DNA from: a bacterium
GTDB lineage: Bacteria; Vulcanimicrobiota; Vulcanimicrobiia; Vulcanimicrobiales; Vulcanimicrobiaceae
DNA: 64,000 nt
Reading direction: 5' to 3'
Assembly: GCA_021832345.1 (NCBI GenBank)
Contig: JAKBKY010000005.1
Coordinates: 1 to 64,000 of the forward strand
Below the pieces are notes generated by a model. The model ran no database searches and was not told the origin of the DNA. It worked only from the letters and a program-made list of their open reading frames with translations. This document shows, one piece after another, positions 37,129-45,740 of this stretch (the first letter of the stretch is position 1; the number at the start of each line of letters is the position of its first letter). Position numbers and translations under genes: made by a program.

Positions 37129-37794
37129 CTAATAGGACACGAGGCGGGAGTGCTTGGTCGGGCACGACCCGGTCTTCGCCGGAACGCCGATAGGCTGCGC
37201 CCACCATTTTAACACCGAGCCGCGGTAGACGTTGCTGCCGCACAACACGTTGCCGTTCGTGGGGAGCGGGCCGCTCGCGGAACCGTACCGGACGAGCTGG
37301 CCCGAGGCAGAGGCTTTGTGCGTTCCTCCCGCACCGCCGCAAGGCGGGTTCGGCAGCGAATGCGAGGTGCCCTTAAGCGTCACGTCACCTCCCGGCATGA
37401 TGAGCACGTAGCCCGTGGGCGAGACGTGCATCAGAAATTGCGCGTGCGTACTCGCGCCCCTTAAACTCTGGCTGAAGTTTTCGCATTGCGCGTCCGGTCC
37501 GCTGATGCCGAGAATCCGGCTCCGTTCCGTGGCGCGATATTTCGCGGTGCCGGAATAATAGGTCACGGTCCATTTTCGAGTGTATGGCGCAAGCACGGCC
37601 GCGTTGTAATGCACCGTGAATTGTACCTGCATTCCCGCGCCATACGTGCTTTTTGTCTTTCCGTCGTTGGAGTCGTCGTGTTCGGTGTAGGTGACCCAAC
37701 CCGTGTAGCCGGATATGCTTTGCCACTGCGTGTTCGTTTGCGCTGAAGCCGGCAACATCAAAAGAGAAGCAAGCGCGCAAATGCAAATACTCAT
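37129..37794 (-). CDS. Secreted hypothetical protein with a cysteine-containing C-terminal half
   Basis: A 221-aa protein starting at ATG 37794 (MSICICALASLLMLPASAQ), which has GGAG 7 bases upstream; the longer frame adds 8 residues. The signal peptide ends at ASAQ. The mature part is beta-rich (ISGYTGWVTYTEHDDSN, AGMQVQFTVHYNAAVL) and has four cysteines that could form disulfides (AQCENF, NPPCGGAGG, VLCGSN, GSCPTK). I recognise no family. It lies between two other exported proteins read in the same direction, 20 bases from the lipoprotein gene. Confidence 0.65.
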   Translation of the reverse strand: MSICICALASLLMLPASAQTNTQWQSISGYTGWVTYTEHDDSNDGKTKSTYGAGMQVQFTVHYNAAVLAPYTRKWTVTYYSGTAKYRATERSRILGISGPDAQCENFSQSLRGASTHAQFLMHVSPTGYVLIMPGGDVTLKGTSHSLPNPPCGGAGGTHKASASGQLVRYGSASGPLPTNGNVLCGSNVYRGSVLKWWAQPIGVPAKTGSCPTKHSRLVSY

Positions 37795-37814
37795 GCGTGA
37801 TCTCCATGGTGTGC

Positions 37815-38900
37815 TCACGGTACGATACCCACGCCTCCGGCGTACGTTACTCCCGTGATGGTTCGGATAGGCGTCTGCCCCGACGATGTCACGGGCGCGA
37901 ACACGTATACCGCATTACTTGAATTCGAACTGGCCACGTACAAGTCGTTGGACGAATCGACCGCAATCGTCGCCTGATTAATCGAGAATCCGATGTTGCT
38001 GCCGTTGAGCGTCGCGACGGGAGATACGTTTCCGTTTGAACCAGGAGTGAAGACGGAGATCGTATTATTCGCGGAGTTGCCGACGTAGATGCGCCCGGTC
38101 GAATCGACGGCGAGCCCTTCGGGCCCATCCAGTGCGCTCGACGAACTGGTGATGACGGCGATCGGTGCCGCGTTAATCGTTCCGGTTCCGGAGATGGAGG
38201 CGGCGGAATACTCCGTGATGCTGCTCGGGATGTTCGCGTTCAGCACGTAGAGGTTTCCGCTGCCGTCGAATGCGGCCTGGTAGGGATAGTTGAGTTGCGT
38301 ACTGCTGCCGCCGATCTGCTTGATTGGTGCTGCGCTCGCGTTTGCTCCGGGAGCGAAGAAATCCACCACGTTGTTGTGATAGTCCGTGGCGACGAGGTTG
38401 TCGCTCGCGTCGATGGCCAAGCCCCATCCGTAGGGATCGCTCGTGAGCGTCGTCGACGGCGTCGCGCTGCCGCCGGCGCCGTATGTGAAGGAGAAGATGC
38501 TGTTCGTTGCGTCGACGTAGACGCGTCCGGTCGCATCTACCGCGATGCCCGATATGTAGTTGCTCGACGAGAACGTGAACGAACTCACCGGCGTGGCGGC
38601 GCCGGTTGCATTCGGGGCGAACGCCTCCATGCCGTATGGTGACGACGGATTGGTGAAGACGTACGTGGTCCCGGCCGCCGGCCCACTTGGTGTTGGTGTC
38701 GGTGTCGGCGTTGCCGATGCCGTAGCCGTTGCCGTAGCCGTAGCCGTAGGCATCGTCCTCGGCGTGGGAGTCGGTGTTGCCATCGTGGCCAGCGGGGTGA
38801 CGCTTCCGCCGCCGCAACTCGCGAGCACGACCACCCCCAAAAACACGCCTAACGCGCCAAGGGCGCTGTAGAACCTGCGATTCTTCATTACCATAGCCAC
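37815..38900 (-). CDS. NHL/SMP-30-type beta-propeller lipoprotein
   Basis: An exported lipoprotein of about 361 aa. GTG 38900 is favoured by GGAGG 9 bases upstream; ATG 38888 is the alternative. The signal peptide ends in a lipobox, VVVLASC, followed by GGG. A low-complexity Thr/Pro/Ala linker (ATATATATASATPTPTPTP) is next. About six NHL-like repeats of the pattern G-IAVDATGRVYVD, GLAIDASDNLVATD, GLAVDSTGRIYVGN and TIAVDSSNDLYVAS then form a six-bladed propeller. Such proteins bind ligands or partners at the cell surface. It heads a three-gene leftward group of exported proteins. Confidence 0.8.
   Translation of the reverse strand: MAMVMKNRRFYSALGALGVFLGVVVLASCGGGSVTPLATMATPTPTPRTMPTATATATATASATPTPTPTPSGPAAGTTYVFTNPSSPYGMEAFAPNATGAATPVSSFTFSSSNYISGIAVDATGRVYVDATNSIFSFTYGAGGSATPSTTLTSDPYGWGLAIDASDNLVATDYHNNVVDFFAPGANASAAPIKQIGGSSTQLNYPYQAAFDGSGNLYVLNANIPSSITEYSAASISGTGTINAAPIAVITSSSSALDGPEGLAVDSTGRIYVGNSANNTISVFTPGSNGNVSPVATLNGSNIGFSINQATIAVDSSNDLYVASSNSSNAVYVFAPVTSSGQTPIRTITGVTYAGGVGIVP
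38690..38752. repeat. Short hexamer-type repeats encoding the lipoprotein linker
   Basis: Imperfect repeats of TGCCGT/AGCCGT (gccgatgccgtagccgtt, gccgtagccgtagccgta) and GGTGTCGGTGTCGG encode the Thr/Ala and Thr/Pro linker behind the lipobox. Such a tract can gain or lose units by slippage without breaking the frame, which would vary linker length. Confidence 0.5.
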
Positions 38901-38921
38901 AAAGATAGACCTCCAGATCAC

Positions 38922-39621
38922 GTTGCAGTTGCATTCGCTGAACCACGTATCTTCAACGATATTCGCGTGATCTTACATCGTCCTTACGTCGGGGTCTTAT
39001 AGAGTTGAACGGTTGGCGGCCGCGAGTCTTGGGGATCCCGGCCATCTCACGGCGCTGCTGGCCAGGGTGCCGATCATCCGCGACTTTGGGTGAGCGCTAC
39101 CGAGCGTACTGTCGGTGAACACGGCGCGCTGGGCGTTCACGCCGGCGCGGGAGCTTCGCCATACGGCCCGCTCCGAACTAAAGGATCATCCTGCCACCCT
39201 GTTGGCACAGTGGCGGCGGAAGATGGGCTCATGATCGCTCGGCGCGCTCGGCAAGGCCGGAAACGTCGCTTGCCGATACCTCCGGAGGATGCTAGACTCT
39301 ACGAGCATCCCCTGTGGGTGCTTGCTCGTGCGCTTTCGTACGAACGCTCTTGCCCTGCCGCTTCGGTTAGGGTCGTCCGGGTTCCATCCGGCGTCCAGAG
39401 GAGTCTTTCGGTTATTCAGGTTGAGCCTTTCTTGTCGCGCGGTGCGGGTCCGTTGATCCGCTGCTTTGTGATTCCGGGCCTTCAGCAAGCCGAACGCGCA
39501 GGCTCGCTCCACTCGTTCCATGTTGATGGACATCGTGTCGGGGGTTATCCCGACACGTGGCTAGGGTTGCGCGCCGTCGACGCAACCGACATCCACCTAG
39601 TCGTAGAAAGGTACGTATCTC
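38922..39621. other. 700-base region without a convincing gene upstream of rpsR
   Basis: Open frames here (for example 39090-39677) have no protein-like composition and I do not accept them. Two things are visible. Bases 38970-39087 contain a short frame ending LTALLARVPIIRDFG that may be the decayed tail of a gene. A perfect 9-bp hairpin, CGTGTCGGG (39534-39542) with CCCGACACG (39549-39557), lies 65 bases before rpsR. The hairpin could be a leader structure for the ribosomal protein operon, but it matches no leader motif I know. Confidence 0.4.
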
Positions 39622-39873
39622 ATGGCAGTCAAGCCCAAGGGCAAGCGCGCCGCGAAAGATCGGCGTCCAAAACATAAACCGTGCACGTTCTGCGCGGAGA
39701 AGACCATCGGCATCAGCTATCGCGACGTCAATCGCCTAAAGAAGTATGTCTCCGAGCGCGGCAAGATCGTTCCGCGTCGTATCTCGGGGAACTGCGCGAA
39801 GCACCAGCGCATGCTCACCGTTGCGGTGAAGCGAGCCCGCGTCATCGCTTTCCTCCCGTTCGTTGCCGAGTAA
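39622..39873 (+). CDS. rpsR: Small ribosomal subunit protein S18
   Basis: An 83-aa bS18. The conserved core is [26 protein letters not shown], then [20 protein letters not shown]. Two Cys at the start (KPCTFC) and Cys-x2-His (NCAKH) give a potential zinc site, so this is the C+ form of S18. AAAGG stands upstream at suitable distance. S18 normally sits with rpsF and ssb; neither is present, and rpsR leads straight into rplI, 10 bases on. Confidence 0.95.
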   Translation: MAVKPKGKRAAKDRRPKHKPCTFCAEKTIGISYRDVNRLKKYVSERGKIVPRRISGNCAKHQRMLTVAVKRARVIAFLPFVAE

Positions 39874-39883
39874 AGGACCCTCG

Positions 39884-40330
39884 ATGAAAGTCATTCTGTT
39901 CTCAGATGTTCCCAAGCTCGGAGCCAAGGGCCAGGTCATCGACGTTGCCGAGGGCTACGCGCGCAACTATCTGCTACCGCGGGATCTCGCAGCCGAAGCC
40001 AACAAAGGGGCGCTTGCGCGCCTCGCCGATGAGAAGCGTATCAAGGCCAAGCATGAGCGCGAAAGCCTTGAAGCAGCCCAGCAGCTCGCTCAACGGATTG
40101 AGACGGCGGCGTTAGCGGTGCGTGCCAAAGCGGGCGGCAACGGCAGACTTTTCGGTGCGGTGACCAATGCGGATGTCGCCGAGGCGATCTCGCACGTGCT
40201 CGATGTGCCCCTCGATAAGCATAAGGTGGAGATCAAGAGCTCGATTAAGGCCCTGGGGTCCTATCCGGTCGAGGTGAAACTCCATAAGAATGTCGTCGCT
40301 AAGGCGATGGTGAGCGTCGTCGCGGCGTAG
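39884..40330 (+). CDS. rplI: Large ribosomal subunit protein L9
   Basis: A 148-aa bL9 of standard length. The N-terminal RNA-binding domain MKVILFSDVPKLGAKGQVID, then VAEGYARNYLLPRDLA, carries the L9 signature. The long connecting helix (residues about 45-80) and the C-terminal domain (NGRLFGAVTNADVAEAI) follow. ATG 39884 rather than 39863 gives the family start. It is coupled with rpsR, and lonC starts 8 bases after its stop. Confidence 0.96.
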   Translation: MKVILFSDVPKLGAKGQVIDVAEGYARNYLLPRDLAAEANKGALARLADEKRIKAKHERESLEAAQQLAQRIETAALAVRAKAGGNGRLFGAVTNADVAEAISHVLDVPLDKHKVEIKSSIKALGSYPVEVKLHKNVVAKAMVSVVAA

Positions 40331-40338
40331 CCGCGCAG

Positions 40339-42321
40339 ATGGCAGCCATGGGCACGAGCGGGGAGCATCCGTACGCTGCTCGTTTACGGCGCCGGCTCGG
40401 CGTTGAAGACGAGCTTAGCCGTTACGTCGGCGCGCTCTTTGAACTTCTAACCGGCGTCGTCGGTCAAGAGAAGTTGGTTCTACGGGCGGGCAAGGTAAGC
40501 GCACTGAAGATGATGCGCTCGCAGGGCCTGCCCGATCGGCTTTGCGCGCTCGCGCGCCTCGTCTTTGAAGACCCGACGGTCGAACGAGCAACGACGCGCG
40601 CGCAGCAACGCCGAGCAATCGCCGAGATCGAGGAAGCCTTGGCGGACCTCGTCGCGCAAAAGAGCGTTGAAGACGCCATCGAGCGCAAGGTGAATACGAA
40701 GATGGCGCAGCGCCATCAAGAGTATCTTGACGACCTCAAACTCGAGGCGTTGCGAGAGGACGGCGGCCCCGAAACCCCGGCGACCAAGTCGAAGCTCGAT
40801 GAGCTCGACCGGCTCTCCGGCCGCAAACTCTCGACGTCCGCATTGAGCCTGCTGCGCCCACAATCGCTGCGTGAGATCGTCGGCCAAGAAGCGGCGATGA
40901 AGGCGCTCCTTGCAAAGATCTCATCCCCCTATCCGCAGCACGTGATTCTCTACGGGCCGCCCGGAGTCGGCAAGACGACCGTCGCGCGCCTGGTGCTCGA
41001 GGTTGCCAAAGCGCGCGCCTATACCCCGTTCGCCAAGGACGCGCCCTTCGTCGAAGCCAGCGGTACGACGCTGCGCTGGGATCCGCGTGAGACGACCAAT
41101 CCGCTGCTCGGCAGCGTCCACGACCCAATCTACCAAGGCAGCCGGCGGGACTTTGCCGAGGGCGGCATTCCCGAACCGAAGCTGGGCCTGGTGACTCGCG
41201 CGCACGGCGGCGTCCTCTTTCTCGACGAGATCGGTGAACTCGATCCGCTCCTGCAGACGCGCATGCTCAAGGTGCTCGAAGACAAGCGCGTCACGTTTGA
41301 ATCGTCGTACTACGACGACAGCGCGCCCAATGTGCCCGAGTACGTGCGCCGGCTCTTCCGCGACGGCGCACCGGCCGATTTTATCCTCATCGGCGCGACG
41401 ACCCGGGATCCGGAGGATATCGACCCGGCGATTCGCTCGCGCTGTGCGGAGGTCTACTTTCAGCCGTTAACGCAGGGGCAGATCGTGACCATCGTCCAGG
41501 GCGCGATCAAGCGCCTTGCGGCACGAGCGGCGCGCGGCGTCGCGCAACGCATCGCCTCCTACACCATCGAAGGCCGCAAGGCGGTCCAGATCGTGGCCGA
41601 TGCCTACGGGCAGGCGCTCTATCGCCAGGTGCCGGCGAAGGATGGAGCACCTCGCACCGTCACCATCACTGAAGACGACGTGCGCACCGTCGTGCAGACC
41701 AGCCGCTTGGTGCAGCACACGCCGGTGCGCGCACGCAAAGTTCGCGAGATCGGCAAGACCTACGGCTTAGGAGTGTTGCATTACGTCGGCAGCGTCATCG
41801 AAGTCGAAGCGGTGGCCTTCCCGGCATCGCAGCCTGGAAAAGGGAGCGTTCGCTTCAACGAGACGGCGGGCAGCATGGCCAAGGATTCGGTCTTTAACGC
41901 GACCAGCGTCTTGCGCGGACTGATCGGGCGCGATCCGGCCGACGTTGACGTGCATGTCAACGTGGTCGGTGGCGGCAACATCGACGGACCCTCGGCGGGG
42001 CTGGCCATCTTCCTCGCGATCTGGTCGGCGCTGACGCGAACGCCGTTGCCGCAGGATGTTGCCGTCACGGGGGAACTCTCGATTGCCGGCAAGGTTCGCG
42101 CGGTCGGAGGCATCGTCGAGAAACTCTATGCGGCTCGAGCGGCCGGGATGCGCCGGCTCGTCCTCCCCAAGGAGAACGCACACGATCTCGACGCGGCCTT
42201 GGCGGGGCTCGACGTGGTCGCCGTGAGCGATGTCGAGCAAGCGTTGCGAGCTTTAGGTATCCACAAGCGCTCCACAAGGCGCTCCACAGGGGCACGGCGG
42301 AAGACGACGCGTCGACCATGA
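40339..42321 (+). CDS. lonC: Lon-family ATP-dependent protease, LonC type
   Basis: A 660-aa protease with a AAA+ module and a C-terminal Lon serine-lysine protease domain but without the classical LAN N-domain. A helical N-terminal part precedes it. Walker A is YGPPGVGKTTVA (residues about 213-224) and Walker B is GGVLFLDEIGELD. A roughly 60-residue insertion contains PIYQGSRRDFAEGG. The protease Ser lies in GGGNIDGPSAGLAIF and the Lys in VGGIVEKLYAA. It degrades damaged or unfolded proteins in the cytosol. The position between rplI and dnaB is seen with LonC genes of several phyla. The C-terminus is a basic tail. The stop overlaps the dnaB start. Confidence 0.88.
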   Translation: MAAMGTSGEHPYAARLRRRLGVEDELSRYVGALFELLTGVVGQEKLVLRAGKVSALKMMRSQGLPDRLCALARLVFEDPTVERATTRAQQRRAIAEIEEALADLVAQKSVEDAIERKVNTKMAQRHQEYLDDLKLEALREDGGPETPATKSKLDELDRLSGRKLSTSALSLLRPQSLREIVGQEAAMKALLAKISSPYPQHVILYGPPGVGKTTVARLVLEVAKARAYTPFAKDAPFVEASGTTLRWDPRETTNPLLGSVHDPIYQGSRRDFAEGGIPEPKLGLVTRAHGGVLFLDEIGELDPLLQTRMLKVLEDKRVTFESSYYDDSAPNVPEYVRRLFRDGAPADFILIGATTRDPEDIDPAIRSRCAEVYFQPLTQGQIVTIVQGAIKRLAARAARGVAQRIASYTIEGRKAVQIVADAYGQALYRQVPAKDGAPRTVTITEDDVRTVVQTSRLVQHTPVRARKVREIGKTYGLGVLHYVGSVIEVEAVAFPASQPGKGSVRFNETAGSMAKDSVFNATSVLRGLIGRDPADVDVHVNVVGGGNIDGPSAGLAIFLAIWSALTRTPLPQDVAVTGELSIAGKVRAVGGIVEKLYAARAAGMRRLVLPKENAHDLDAALAGLDVVAVSDVEQALRALGIHKRSTRRSTGARRKTTRRP

Positions 42322-43682
42322 CCGTCTCTCGCCTGCCGATCGCCGATCGCATTCCACCGCATAACCTCGAAGCCGAGATGGCGCTTATCGGCTCGGTGCT
42401 GGTGGATCGGGAGATCATGGGCGTGGTCGGAGAGATCATCCGATCCTCCGACTTCTACGCACACGTGCACGAGACGATCTTTCTCGTGCTGCAAGAACTC
42501 TTCGACCGCGGCGAACCGCTCGATAAGATCACCGTCGGCGAGGCGCTGCGCCAACGCGATGCTTTGGAGAAAGTCGGCGGGCTCTCGTACCTGTCCACCC
42601 TCATGGACACCGTGCAGACGGCTGCTTCCGCAACCTACTATGCGAAGATCGTGCGCGAGAAGTCCGTGTTACGCAGTTTGATTCATGCCGGAACCGAGAT
42701 ATCGCAGCTCGGCTACGAGGCCGAAGAGGATGTCGACGCGGCGCTCGATCGCAGCGAACAGATGGTCTATCAGATCGGCCAGCGCCAGATGGCGGGAGAC
42801 TTCATGCCGCTCAATCGGCTGATGAAGGACGCCTTCGATAACATCGATCGCCTCTACAACCTTCGCGGTACCCGCACCGGGCTCACCACGGGCTTTCGCG
42901 ACATCGACGATCTTACGACAGGATTTCAGCCCGGCAACTTCATCATCATCGCGGCGCGTCCTGGTATGGGGAAAACGTCGTTCGCCTTAAATATGGCGGT
43001 TGCAGCGGCGCGCGAGTCGAAGGAGCCGGTGGCGTTCTTCTCGCTTGAGATGTCGAACGACGAGCTGGTGCAACGCCTGATCTGCGCTGAAGCAAAGCTC
43101 TCCATGCACGATCTGCGTCGCGGCAACATCAAGGACCGTCAGTGGGACGACATCGCTCGTGCGATCGGCGATATTAGCCAGCTTGCAATCCACCTAGACG
43201 ACTCGGGTGGGCTCAGCGTGACGGAGGTGCGCAGTCGCTGCCGCCGGTTGAAGTCCGGAAGTGGACTCGGAGCGATCTTCATCGATTATCTGCAACTCTT
43301 GCGGCCGGGCGTCCTCTCGCGCAACGGGAATCGCAACGACGAGATCTCGGAGATCTGCCGGACGCTCAAAGTGACGGCGAAGGACCTTGGTGTGCCGATT
43401 ATCGCCCTCGCACAGCTCAATCGCGGCGTCGAGACGCGTAACGACAAGCGGCCGATGCTGGCAGACCTGCGTGACTCAGGCTCGCTCGAACAGGAGTCAG
43501 ACGTCGTCGCGTTCCTCTATCGCGACGGCTACTACCACCAAGAGGCCCCAGACCCGGACCTGACCGAATTCATCATCGCCAAGCATCGCAACGGCCCCAC
43601 CGGGATGATCAAACTGCGCTTTCAGAAAGAGTTTACGCTCTTCGTGCCGTACGCCGATGCGACGCACTTCCCCCCACCGTAG
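42318..43682 (+). CDS. dnaB: Replicative DNA helicase DnaB
   Basis: A 454-aa DnaB of normal length. The N-terminal domain begins RIPPHNLEAEMALIGSVLVD. The RecA-like C-terminal domain has Walker A AARPGMGKTSFALNMA (residues about 213-228), FFSLEMSNDELVQRLIC, Walker B IFIDYLQLLRPG, and the arginine and DNA-binding stretch IALAQLNRGVETRNDKRPMLADLRDSGSLEQESD (split here by motif). It unwinds DNA ahead of the replisome. ATG 42318 overlaps the lonC stop. No intein is present. Confidence 0.97.
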   Translation: MTVSRLPIADRIPPHNLEAEMALIGSVLVDREIMGVVGEIIRSSDFYAHVHETIFLVLQELFDRGEPLDKITVGEALRQRDALEKVGGLSYLSTLMDTVQTAASATYYAKIVREKSVLRSLIHAGTEISQLGYEAEEDVDAALDRSEQMVYQIGQRQMAGDFMPLNRLMKDAFDNIDRLYNLRGTRTGLTTGFRDIDDLTTGFQPGNFIIIAARPGMGKTSFALNMAVAAARESKEPVAFFSLEMSNDELVQRLICAEAKLSMHDLRRGNIKDRQWDDIARAIGDISQLAIHLDDSGGLSVTEVRSRCRRLKSGSGLGAIFIDYLQLLRPGVLSRNGNRNDEISEICRTLKVTAKDLGVPIIALAQLNRGVETRNDKRPMLADLRDSGSLEQESDVVAFLYRDGYYHQEAPDPDLTEFIIAKHRNGPTGMIKLRFQKEFTLFVPYADATHFPPP

Positions 43683-43688
43683 AGGACC

Positions 43689-44030
43689 ATGCTTCGTCTT
43701 TCGCGCCTCACCCTCGGCGTTTCGGATATCGATCTCTCAGAGCGCTTCTATCGAGATGTTCTTTCGCTCGTAACCGAGCGCCGCGACGACGAGGTCATCG
43801 TGCGCTGGGAGGCGTTCGCCTTGATCCTCACGCCGCGGCCACCGGCAGGGCGCGGCAAATTTCACCTCGGCTTTCGCGTGAACAGCGATGCCGAGGTGGA
43901 CGCTTGGAGCCAGCGTCTGCGTGGGCTTGGGGTGGATATGATCGGCGGGCCGGCAGGCGATTCCGGAGCTCGCGCGCTCTTCTTTCGGGATCCTGATGAC
44001 TATGAGTTTGAGATCTACTCCGAGGGGTGA
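43689..44030 (+). CDS. VOC-superfamily (glyoxalase-like) protein
   Basis: A 113-aa single-repeat vicinal oxygen chelate protein: RLTLGVSDIDLSERFYRDVL at the start and ALFFRDPDDYEFEIYSEG at the end, the paired beta-alpha-beta-beta-beta modules. The first metal-ligand position, usually His in HV-L-V, is Leu, while the C-terminal Glu (EFEIY) is kept, so the metal site is incomplete. It follows dnaB by 6 bases with AGAGG before the ATG and is probably the last gene of that operon. Its 3' end overlaps the converging YbjN-like gene by 16 bases. Confidence 0.8.
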   Translation: MLRLSRLTLGVSDIDLSERFYRDVLSLVTERRDDEVIVRWEAFALILTPRPPAGRGKFHLGFRVNSDAEVDAWSQRLRGLGVDMIGGPAGDSGARALFFRDPDDYEFEIYSEG

Positions 44031-44434
44031 TCTGCGGCGTGGAGCTCGCCGAAGAACTCGCTGATCGTCGAGCGCAGGGCGTCGAGGAGGCGCGCGAAGT
44101 GTTCTCCGAACTCATCGAAGTCGGCAAGGCAGAGTTCGATCGTAAAGAGGACGTCGCGCTCATCTTCCCAGAGCGCGGTCTTGACGAACTTCTTGCGCAC
44201 GTTGAGGACGTTGGCGATGCGCAGCGCCGCACCGAGCGGGATGTTTGTCGGGAGCGACCAGCCCGAACCGAACATCAGGAACGTTGGATCGTCACGATAG
44301 GCGACGACGAAGTAGCGATCGCCTTCGGACTTGAACGAGAGCCGCAGCGCCTGATCGTCGTCTTCTCGCGACCAATAGAGCCCCTCCTCATCGAGAGCCT
44401 GTTCGATCGGCTGTAAGAAGTCGTCCCCCATCAT
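44015..44434 (-). CDS. YbjN-domain protein, copy A
   Basis: A 139-aa protein starting MMGDDFLQPIEQALDEEGLY. The fold pattern of YbjN/T3SS-chaperone-like proteins is visible: LRLSFKSEGDRYFVVAYRDD, FGSGWSLPTNIPLGAALRIANVLN, WEDERDVLFTIELCLADFDEF, then a closing helix. YbjN proteins are small regulators or chaperone-like proteins linked to stress responses. The longer frame upstream is antisense to copy B. Its ATG overlaps the stop of copy B. The two genes share only weak similarity. Confidence 0.65.
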   Translation of the reverse strand: MMGDDFLQPIEQALDEEGLYWSREDDDQALRLSFKSEGDRYFVVAYRDDPTFLMFGSGWSLPTNIPLGAALRIANVLNVRKKFVKTALWEDERDVLFTIELCLADFDEFGEHFARLLDALRSTISEFFGELHAADHPSE

Positions 44435-44895
44435 TCGCTTCCGCGCATGAAGTCGTTGATGAACTTCTCGGCGGCCGCACGGCTTTCGCCCCGGTCGATG
44501 ATGCGCGTGATGGCGGCGGAACTGGCTTCTCGGATGATCCCGACGCAACGCCAGAGATGCGTGACAAACTCATCGGCGGAGGCGGAAAACTGCTCGATCG
44601 ACGCCACGAGCGTATCTTCATCGCCGTAGAAGAACTTCACCGCCTTGTAGTCATTCTGCAGGGCGAGGACGATGGGCGCGCCCTGGGCCTGATCGCGAGC
44701 CCAAGTCGGGAGCATCACCGTCGTCGTCAGAGTGAAGAAGGTGGGATCGGACTGGCTGGTTGCGACGAAGAACGCGGTGCCGCGCGCCCGGAATCGCACC
44801 AGTACGGCCTCTTCGTTTGGGTCGAGGTGTTCGACGGCGGTTCGGTGGCCCTGCGCTTCGAGGAAGCTTGCGACGATCTGCGCGTTGGTCGTCAC
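44431..44895 (-). CDS. YbjN-domain protein, copy B
   Basis: A 154-aa protein (MTTNAQIVASFLEAQGHRTA) with the same layout as its downstream neighbour: VLVRFRARGTAFFVATSQSD, FTLTTTVMLPTWARDQAQ, YKAVKFFYGDEDTLVASIEQ, then a helical C-terminus. The call is by fold pattern and by the neighbour, so it is moderate. It overlaps copy A at its end (ATGATG/TGA) and the gamma-carbonic-anhydrase gene at its start (ATGA). The three genes are one coupled operon. Confidence 0.6.
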   Translation of the reverse strand: MTTNAQIVASFLEAQGHRTAVEHLDPNEEAVLVRFRARGTAFFVATSQSDPTFFTLTTTVMLPTWARDQAQGAPIVLALQNDYKAVKFFYGDEDTLVASIEQFSASADEFVTHLWRCVGIIREASSAAITRIIDRGESRAAAEKFINDFMRGSE

Positions 44896-45440
44896 GCGCG
44901 GCTCGCCGCTCTCGTAACGGGTGCGCGGCCGATGCCCTCCGCCAGATACGAGCGCGAGAGCGCGACGTATTCATCCGCCGCCACCTCGATCCAGGTGGCG
45001 GCCCCGCCCTCAAGCGGCTTCGTTACCTTCGCCGGCGCTCCGGCTGCGACGACGTGCGCCGGGATCTGCGCACGTTCGCCGACGACGCTGCCGGCTGCGA
45101 TGAGCGCGCTCTCGCCGATCACCGCGCCGTTGAGCACGACGGCGTTACTGCCGATCAGCGCATGGTGGCCGATGGTGCAGTCTTCCATCACGGCGCAGTG
45201 GCCGACCGTGACATCGTCGCCGATGATCGTGCGCCCGCGCTCGCTCACGTGAATGACGGTGTTATCCTGCACGGAGGTACGCGCGCCGATGCGGATTGGG
45301 CCATTGTCGGCGCGAATCACCGCTCCGAACCAGATGCTCGCCTCCGGCCCAACCTCGACGTCGCCGATCAACACGGCCGTCGGCGCGATGAACGCCGAGG
45401 GATCGACCTTAGGGGACTTGCCTCGGTAGTCGATGAGCAT
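44892..45440 (-). CDS. Gamma-carbonic-anhydrase-fold hexapeptide-repeat protein
   Basis: A 182-aa left-handed beta-helix protein of the gamma-CA/YrdA/PaaY family, with hexapeptide turns throughout (ASIWFGAVIRADNGPIRIGA, VGHCAVMEDCTIGHHALIGS). Family Arg and Asp of the active site are kept (RADNGPI). Of the three zinc-ligand histidines, His64 and His81 are present, but the position five residues after His81 is Glu86 (MEDC in place of LHGC). Metal binding may be changed and carbonic anhydrase activity is doubtful. ATG 45440 has GGAGG 6 bases upstream. It heads an operon with the two YbjN-like genes. Confidence 0.82.
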   Translation of the reverse strand: MLIDYRGKSPKVDPSAFIAPTAVLIGDVEVGPEASIWFGAVIRADNGPIRIGARTSVQDNTVIHVSERGRTIIGDDVTVGHCAVMEDCTIGHHALIGSNAVVLNGAVIGESALIAAGSVVGERAQIPAHVVAAGAPAKVTKPLEGGAATWIEVAADEYVALSRSYLAEGIGRAPVTRAASRA

Positions 45441-45458
45441 GGGGCACCTCCGGCGAAG

Positions 45459-45740
45459 ATGGTTCGCATGCACCGCCACAACACCCCGCTACGAGGCGTC
45501 AAGGCTATCCCCCGGCCGCGCCCCGGCGACCCGGCGTACACGGCGGTCAACCATGCCTACGCTGGGAAGATCGGGCATATCCACGAGGTGGTGGAGATCG
45601 ACGGTCGGCAGCTTGCCAAGGTTGGCTTCGACGACCGCAAGATCGTCTTCTATCTGCTCGATGACCTCGAACTCGATGAGGGAGCCGCCCGCGGAACCTT
45701 CCACGATCGCGACGCGGGGCTGCCCCCCAGGCAACCGTGA
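45459..45740 (+). CDS. Small conserved-looking hypothetical protein
   Basis: A 93-aa frame (MVRMHRHNTPLRGVKAIPRP) with a beta-barrel-like core, AGKIGHIHEVVEIDGRQLAK then VGFDDRKIVFYLLDDLELDE, similar in pattern to small SH3-like domains. ATG 45468 is an alternative start. Its stop overlaps the GTG of the cysteate-synthase-like gene (GTGA), which argues strongly that it is real and cotranscribed. Only 18 bases separate it from the divergent gamma-CA gene, so both promoters must overlap upstream coding sequence. Confidence 0.55.
   Translation: MVRMHRHNTPLRGVKAIPRPRPGDPAYTAVNHAYAGKIGHIHEVVEIDGRQLAKVGFDDRKIVFYLLDDLELDEGAARGTFHDRDAGLPPRQP

Noticed and set aside
39090-39677. A 195-aa open frame upstream of rpsR
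   Set aside because: It overlaps rpsR, has no ribosome site or family features, and its composition looks random.
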